From Pictodentalium vernedei (taxonomy: Eukaryota > Mollusca > Scaphopoda > Dentaliida > Dentaliidae): a stretch of 64,000 bases of DNA. The stretch lies in NCBI GenBank assembly GCA_031216915.1, contig CM062296.1, positions 665,385,838-665,449,837 of the forward strand, read 5' to 3'. Both the position numbers and the translations under genes were made by a program. Positions 58,864 to 64,000 of this stretch are shown piece after piece (within the stretch, counting starts at the first letter, position 1; each line of letters opens with the position of its first letter). The notes under the pieces are model-generated. The model searched no databases, was not told where the DNA came from, and saw nothing but the letters and a program-made list of their open reading frames with translations.

Positions 58864-59268
58864 GGGAAACATGAAATAATTTTTATAATTATTGTAAAGT
58901 TACAGCCCTGAATGTCTCAAACCACCGTTGTTCACTTCCATCATCCATTTATAGCCTTGAATCCACGAATTCTTTCATTAATTTGTGTCTGGCATTCTCA
59001 AAAAAAGGAGATTTAAAGCACAGATGTCAGATCATTGTTTACTGACTTAGGGCCAAACAAAGAATGATGCTTGGCACCAATTTCAGTACCTTCCTGGTTA
59101 CCGCGCATGCGCAGTTAACAAAAGTATAGAGGACCAGATAGGACTGCAATTTTTCGGTTTTGTATGCAAACTTTGGGGATTGGGGGGGTTCAAAATTTGT
59201 GTTTGGCCCTAAATTATATCGAGTTTGCACCAGCTAAGTCTGGGCCATTGGTTATTGGTATAAATATA
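58864..59268. repeat. DIRS-3 5' end and inverted terminal repeat
   Basis: GGGAAACATGAAATAATTTT continues the leader broken at 49433. GTTACAGCCCTGAATGTCTC and the terminal repeat AGGGCCAAACAAAGAATGAT..GGGCCATTGGTTATTGG follow. It is a tandem neighbour of the DIRS-2 end because DIRS-2 inserted only about 400 bp inside DIRS-3. Confidence 0.8.
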
Positions 59269-59331
59269 TTTCCTTTCAATTGCCTTCCCATTTTGAAGTC
59301 ACAAATTCATAATTAGAACCAACTAGAGGTA

Positions 59332-59640
59332 CTGTGAGCAAGCTCACAGTGATACCCCCGCGCCTCAGTTGTAGCCTTTTTGGTACATTAAAATGTATAA
59401 GTTAGATTATCTCCCCTTGGAAATGGCAGAACGGAATTATATAGCTTCATGCACATCTTCATATGAAGTTCTTCCATTGTGTAAAGTTTCATGAAATTTC
59501 TTCAAATGGTTTAGGAGTTGCGCTTATAAGGATGGACAGACAGACAGACGGACGGACAGACGGATGGACGGACAGGGTGATTCCTATATTCCCCCCAAAC
59601 TTTGTTTGCGGGGGGGGGGGGGGGGGGGGGGGGGTATAAT
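59332..59640 (+). mobile_element. ACTAGAGGTACTGTGAGC-family repeat (copy b) with G25 tract
   Basis: Same head and middle as copy a at 53970, followed by GACAGACAGACGGACGGACA and a TTTGTTTGC-G25-TATAAT tail (G tract 59610-59634). Confidence 0.75.
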
Positions 59641-59934
59641 TAAATGCTTCAAAGAATAAAGGAGGAGGAAATATGCGCTGGAGCAATGCAACAGTTCCAT
59701 TGGTAAGACTCCCTGGTTGAGCACGCACACCAGACATGTTAACCTCAGAAAATTTTTTTCAGGGAACTTGAGGGTGATTTTCAGGGAAATTGGATGAATT
59801 TCAAGGAAACGTATGTGCGCGAACAATATACACAAGAACTAAAAGATTTCAGCTCTTGGACCACCACTGGCACCAGGTCCCACCCAGTAATTCATAGGCT
59901 AAACATTTGCTAAAGCCCTTAATGCCATGTTGAA
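59641..59934. other. eL42 intron, nothing recognised
   Basis: Unique-looking sequence with no exon or element boundary visible. Confidence 0.35.
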
Positions 59935-60479
59935 TGAAAGTGTCAATGACACTGTAGCTCAACTTTGAATATGACAGGAATTAGTATTTGCTGTGACCAG
60001 GTCAACAATAATGAATATGACAGGAATCAGTATTTGTTGTGACCAAGTCAACAATAATGAATAAGAGAAAAAGGAGTTTTGTTGTGACCACGTCAACCAT
60101 AGTAAATCAATTACAAGGTGACTCCAATGGTCTAAAGAATAGGACATAAGTATTATATGTGGTGCATCCCATGTTAGTAAACACATTCACACAAAAATTT
60201 ATTCAAATCAGAGCTTTCATATAGAAGTCCTGAGCAAAAATCTGATTGCACCTACTTTTGTACAAAATGGCTGCCAGTGGCCATCTTGAATTTCAGACTG
60301 GACCCCAAAACACTCGTTCTCGTCCCACAGTGATAACAAAGGTACCCAAGAAGTTTTGTAAAGATTGGTTCATAAATACAGACTCTAGCCCGAGCCGTGT
60401 TGACGGCGCAATGGATGGACAAGCGGACGACGGCCATGACAATACCTCAAATTTGGCTTCGCCAAAGTTGAGCTAAAAA
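59935..60479 (+). mobile_element. GTCAATGAC-family element (copy f), short
   Basis: The head TGAAAGTGTCAATGACACTG is followed by two or three units of GAATATGACAGGAATYAGTA/TGTTGTGACCAAGTCAACA. One copy of the GGTACCCAAGAAGTTTTG core and the tail GCCAAAGTTGAGCTAAAAA follow. It combines two different cores. Confidence 0.75.
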
Positions 60480-60628
60480 TCATTGGTTCAAATACTTCAT
60501 CTCCCTCTTTTTTTCACCCCCTCCCCTTCCTGTTAAAATGAGAACCGGTCCTACTATCCTACTGATTGTTAAGAAAGTTTACACCATGTGTCCTCTCAGT
60601 TTGCACATATGCAAGTTGATATTTGTAC
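60480..60628. other. eL42 intron adjoining the exon
   Basis: The minus-strand donor GTACAAATATC begins here at 60628. There is a pyrimidine-rich stretch on the plus strand (60500-60533). No other feature. Confidence 0.4.
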
Positions 60629-60696
60629 CTTTTTGTGAAAAATAGGCTTTGTTTGACCTCCATAACCACTCTGTTTTCTGTCGTATCTTCTTCTTC
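60629..60696 (-). CDS. RPL36A: Ribosomal protein eL42 (RPL36A/L44), first exon visible
   Basis: On the minus strand the acceptor TGATTTGTCAG is followed by 68 nt: two bases completing a split glycine codon, then [19 protein letters not shown] and HKK, ending at the donor GTACAAAT. This equals residues 37-59 of the family, including the conserved GGQ and the TKP segment near the tRNA 3' end in the E site; cycloheximide resistance in yeasts maps to the proline of this segment. It is phase 1 upstream and phase 0 downstream, and the next exon is 30.9 kb away at 29702. The N-terminal exon with the CKKC zinc half-site is not found up to 64000. Confidence 0.95.
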
Positions 60697-61054
60697 CTGA
60701 CAAATCAGAAAAAACAAATTTATGACTCTGAGACACCATAAGCAGTGAAAAAACAACTTTCAAGCAAAATGGTTTCAATTCATCTTAAAATTTAACAGTG
60801 CATCAAAACTACATTTAGCAGTAAGTTTGACAAGAACAGTGTGGTTCATAACACAGCTGGTCATATAAGTTCAGAGATAATTCGAGCTGGATGATATTTG
60901 GATTTTGGATATATCGTCTGTATTTTAAAAAATATTGCTATAATCGATATCATTTTGTGTCATAGCCATCTGGAAGAGTTTTATTAATCCCTGTATAACA
61001 TCCTGTTCTGGGGGTACCAGTTGAACCACTAGGGCTCACCTAAATGAAGAATTG
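60697..61054. other. eL42 upstream intron, nothing recognised
   Basis: AT-rich intron sequence. I looked for the preceding exon (around CKKCGKHQPHK) on the minus strand here and further up and did not see it. Confidence 0.4.
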
Positions 61055-61068
61055 AATATGCATCATAT

Positions 61069-61431
61069 TTATTTATTGATTGGTGTTTATGGTCACATAT
61101 TTATGCACAATGGCTAATCATGACCGTGACAGTTTTACGGGTGGAGGAAGCCGGAGTACCCAGAGAGAACCACCGAGCAACGACGAGCAGCTGCCAGCTC
61201 CCCAACATCATAACTCCGCACTGCAGCACAGGCAGGATTAGATTGGTTGAAGACAAGCGCACCATCGACGTGCAGTATGCCTTAGTACACGGCGTCATCG
61301 TGCCCCCACGCGGGCAATGGAGATGAAGTGTCTTGCCCAAGGACACAATGCGGTTGCCACAGGTGGGATTCGAACCAAGGACCTCTCGACTTGCAGCCTG
61401 CACCTCTACCTACTGAGCCACCGCGCTCCCC
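61069..61431 (-). mobile_element. tRNA-derived SINE, second copy, 14-bp target duplication
   Basis: Nearly the same sequence as the SINE at 23081, with the same tail and TGTCCTTGGGCAAGACACTT block. The target duplication AATATGCATCATAT lies at 61055-61068 and 61432-61445. The A box differs (TGGCTCAGTAGG), the B box GGTTCGAATC is kept. Confidence 0.88.
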
Positions 61432-61656
61432 AATATGCATCATATAAATGTTCAATCATATGGTATATGTGCAATGTATCCTGTAGGCTAGTAGCCACTG
61501 TTGCAGTAGTCGATGTTTCTTATTTTTAATTGAACGTCATTATTTCTTAAAATGGCACAAGTCAGGTTTAAACTGTACTGTACATTGAGGTGAATGAACA
61601 GTTGGACTATTAATCTTTGAAATGTATAATTAAAGTTACTTGTAAAATCCCATGGC

Positions 61657-62359
61657 TAGGGACTTACGAACAATTTGCGATTCAATTCTGCTCGCAACCG
61701 CGGCGATGATTCAATTCGGATCAAAACCAATCACTGAGGTTCGACATTTTCGAACCCAAACTGACTTCCATTTAAAAGACATGTATGTCTTTCATGTTCG
61801 ACATGAATAAGGTAAACTCTTAACCCACTTAGTATTTTCACAATATTGTTCATCAAATCTGTGAAGCAGCCATGACCAGATTTGATGAAAAATTCAACTA
61901 AATTTTTAGCTCAAGAAATCATTGGTCAAAAAAATCCATGCCATTTACAGAGGGAAAATTTGAATAAATGTGCCAAAATTATACTAAAATCAGTGGCAAG
62001 AAAAATCCTGTCTTGGGCAGGAATATGCAATTGAATACGTTTGAAATACAGACCACTTTCATGATAGAAAATAAAATTCATGTAATTGCTTGTTATTTCT
62101 GTCCAGCACAAATCCACGAGGCTCAAAATGAGAACTTTCTCTCGCCAAAAACAACAGATTACATAGTAATTTCACAGTTTTCACCACGATTCCGACAGTT
62201 TTGGGGACGTCTAATTTATACCACCACGCATATATGGGAGCACGTCTACCTAGCACAGTATAACTCTACTTACTGACTGACTAGTATCAGGATTCGATTC
62301 AATTCGAAACCTTAGCAGAGATTTGATTCAAGCTGAAATCAGAGGTTTGCAGGTCCCTA
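61657..62359. mobile_element. hAT-like MITE, TAGGGAC ends, 8-bp TSD
   Basis: It starts TAGGGACTTACGAAC and ends AGGTTTGCAGGTCCCTA, imperfect inverted repeats, with GATTCAATTC/GAATTGAATC just inside. CCCATGGC (61649-61656) and CCCATGGT (62360-62367) agree at seven of eight positions. A TAGGGA terminus and 8-bp duplication fit hAT (Ac-like). No transposase is visible in the 703 bp. Confidence 0.75.
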
Positions 62360-62633
62360 CCCATGGTCCTTGTTTTCCGCATGATTGTGCAACAGACCTG
62401 GTATTCTGAAAAATGCAGGAGGGCAAAAAATCGCTCTCCTCAATCAGCTTAGGAGAGCAATTAGCTTTACACAGCATTTTAAGTATCCAATTGAACAAAC
62501 TCATTGAAACTGAAACCAACAGACTACATCAGTGATTTTATTAACTTTACTAAGGTAAAGCGAATTCTCTTGGACATCTAGGATGTCTCACTCAGCAACC
62601 GAACACACACTTGACAAGACCTGTGTGTGTACC
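62360..62633. other. eL42 upstream sequence with CTCTCC/GGAGAG inverted motifs
   Basis: AGGAGGGCAAAAAATCGCTCTCCTC near 62417-62441 (quoted in part) is a small inverted repeat, with AGGAGAGCAATTAGC at 62451. Related motifs occur near 63097-63180. Confidence 0.35.
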
Positions 62634-62742
62634 CAGACCTGTTGTCCAAGGAAGTCATATGCCTACCACTACCACCTTCAACCGCCCAAGGGGGTTGAAG
62701 GTGGCAGTGGTAGGCGTATGACTTTCTTGGACAACAGGTCTG
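62634..62742. repeat. Near-perfect 109-bp hairpin
   Basis: CAGACCTGTTGTCCAAGGAA pairs with TTCTTGGACAACAGGTCTG and ACTACCACCTTCAACC with GGTTGAAGGTGGCAGTGG. The arms are about 50 nt with a loop of roughly nine bases. It is outside the known elements. Confidence 0.8.
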
Positions 62743-63692
62743 CTTGAATCAACAGTCACATCCTGGTGCTAGTGCTTCAAGTGACAGGATAGTAGTAATG
62801 GTAGTATATTATAGTGTCAATATTCCTTGAATAATAATTACCCCTCAAACTGTGATGTCAGTTGTTGAACTTGAAACTGACAGAAAAAAAAATATTGCCG
62901 TGACCCATTTTGCTTCAAATGATTGCAACTGTGTTTGGGTATGGTTGCAGCCATTACCTTTTACCACTAAACCACTTTCAAAATGAAATTACGTGATGTT
63001 ATGTGACTTCGAAGTTAAATTACATTTTTGCTTTACAACAAAAATTTAATGTGAGCATAATACATGTAATCTCAATCATCCAAGACCAAAATATTTAGGA
63101 GGGCAATTTTTCGCTCTCCTTAATTCTTTCAGGAGGGCAGTAAGGAGAGCTAAAAAAATCGCTCTCCTGAGATTGCCAAGCCTGGTGCAACACCATATTT
63201 ACTAATTTTGCACAGAGTCTTCCTTGCCATTTGACCAACCTCTGTTCTCTGCAGTATTAACCATCACTCTGTTGTAAAACAGTACTAAAGAGTATCATTC
63301 AAATGGTATACCTCTGAATAATTCACAGTTTGGGAAGTCACTGCAGACTTGCCGAGTAAAAAAGAATCTTCAGTCTTGTTCACTCGAACGCCCCCATTGA
63401 AATAATCCGAAACACGAAAGTGAGGAAATTGTCACAAGTCTCGCAATGGTCAGTTCACTTGTAACACTAAGTTGTAACTTGTTAGGAACAGAGGGCGATT
63501 TATGTTCGAAATTTCTGTAAATTAGTTACAGAAATGACACATTTGCACAAAATTTAATTTTCTGTTTAAATTATTCATTTTAATAGGATATATGTTGGTA
63601 TTTCCATTTTATCTCAACACAGAAGTGTACACGTTCAAGCATTATTTGTTTTAACCGTTGTTTAATGTTGGCAATTAGTCGACTACAAAAAT
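62743..63692. other. No gene recognised
   Basis: AT-rich sequence. A short inverted motif (AGGAGGGCAATTTTTCGCTCTCC, quoted here only as its two arms AGGAGGGC and GCTCTCC) lies near 63097-63120, and GGAGAGC..GCTCTCC again near 63144-63170, perhaps an old MITE end. Confidence 0.35.
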
Positions 63693-64000
63693 TTAAATTT
63701 TATAGTAAATTTCCTTTCTCATTATACCTACCACAATTGTTTACTACAGGCTTGCACTCCAGTGGAAGACCCTAACTCGGAAAATATACTCTCTATTTTG
63801 ATCTTTCCCAAGCAATTTGGGAAAGAAAGTGGTGCAAAAGTACCAAGAAAAAATAAGCCAAAACTGGATGGAGCGCCACCGGTGCACACCCAGTAGGGGA
63901 ACGTTCTTCTCTTATTACAAATCCACGGCTTCCGGAAAACCAGTGTGCAGGCAGTCACTAATGAATCATTCTTTTGAATCTGCCAACATTGGAGTTATGT
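63693..64000 (-). mobile_element. 3' end of a fourth DIRS copy (DIRS-1 family), cut by the window edge
   Basis: TAAATTTTATAGTAAATTTCC at 63694 and the following CACAATTGTTTACTACAGGC and CCCAAGCAATTTGGGAAAG reproduce the left (3') terminus and inverted repeat of DIRS-1, with divergence increasing after 63870. The left-specific terminus shows that the element is on the minus strand and continues beyond 64000. Confidence 0.85.

Larger units (their letters stand above)
31097..59268 (-). mobile_element. DIRS-3: DIRS-type retrotransposon expanded to 28 kb by nested insertions
   Basis: The left end (TATAAATTCGAAGTAATTTG at about 31098), inverted terminal repeat and internal complementary region (about 31402-31480) correspond to the right end at about 59030-59268 (TGGGCCATTGGTTATTGGTA). 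Coding remnants in the order expected for a minus-strand DIRS lie between: gag near 44.1-42.5, 40.5-40.2 and 37.9-37.6 kb, and RNase H near 36.3-35.6 kb. At least a dozen other elements are inserted, including the sibling DIRS-2 at 49434. The RT core is missing and I found no recombinase. The ends are placed within a few bases. The whole lies in one eL42 intron, on the sense strand of the gene. Confidence 0.82.

Noticed and set aside
58501..59268. A simple tandem duplication of 370-400 bp
   Set aside because: The two copies are the 5' ends of DIRS-2 and DIRS-3 and are explained by the insertion of DIRS-2 close to the end of DIRS-3.
60780..64000. The upstream eL42 exon with the CKKC zinc half-site
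   Set aside because: I scanned the minus strand for its coding pattern and found none; it is probably outside the window.

Overview
The window is eukaryotic: about two-thirds A+T, with spliced exons, a tRNA-derived SINE, DNA transposons with target-site duplications and tyrosine-recombinase (DIRS-type) retrotransposons. The dense set of repeats built from tandem cores, a (gacgga)n microsatellite and a conserved tail resembles the pearl/Helitron-like repeats of bivalves. A marine invertebrate, most likely a mollusc, is my inference; no sequence search was possible.

Only one host gene can be recognised. Three minus-strand exons (60629-60696, 29586-29702, 19682-19702) encode the C-terminal two thirds of ribosomal protein eL42 (RPL36A/L44), with canonical splice sites and compatible phases. 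The first exons are not visible and probably lie beyond 64 kb. The introns between the visible exons are 30.9 kb and 9.9 kb, and nearly all of the rest of that stretch is transposable elements.

Layout. 1-7.3 kb: tandem-core repeats, a hairpin MITE fragment and a SINE. 7.3-9.6 kb: a large AACAAGAGGCCCC-type repeat. 10.26-16.82 kb: DIRS-1, a structurally complete but mutated DIRS element on the minus strand, with inverted terminal repeats, an internal complementary region equal to the reverse complement of its joined ends, and gag, RT, RNase H and tyrosine recombinase remnants. 17-19 kb: repeats and hairpins. 19.6-29.7 kb: last exon and last visible intron of the ribosomal gene. 31.1-59.3 kb: DIRS-3, a second DIRS family expanded to 28 kb by nested insertions, including a whole sibling copy (DIRS-2, 49.43-58.86 kb) inserted into its 5' region. 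DIRS-2 itself still carries the uninterrupted version of that target. 59.3-64 kb: more repeats, the eL42 exon, a SINE, a hAT-like MITE, a long hairpin, and the 3' end of a fourth DIRS copy running off the edge.

The elements date one another: hAT-like transposons with 6-bp and 8-bp target duplications sit inside DIRS-3, further hATs sit inside those, and tandem-core repeats sit inside DIRS elements and inside each other. In several cases an empty version of the insertion site survives elsewhere in the window. Most short open frames are shadows of these repeats.
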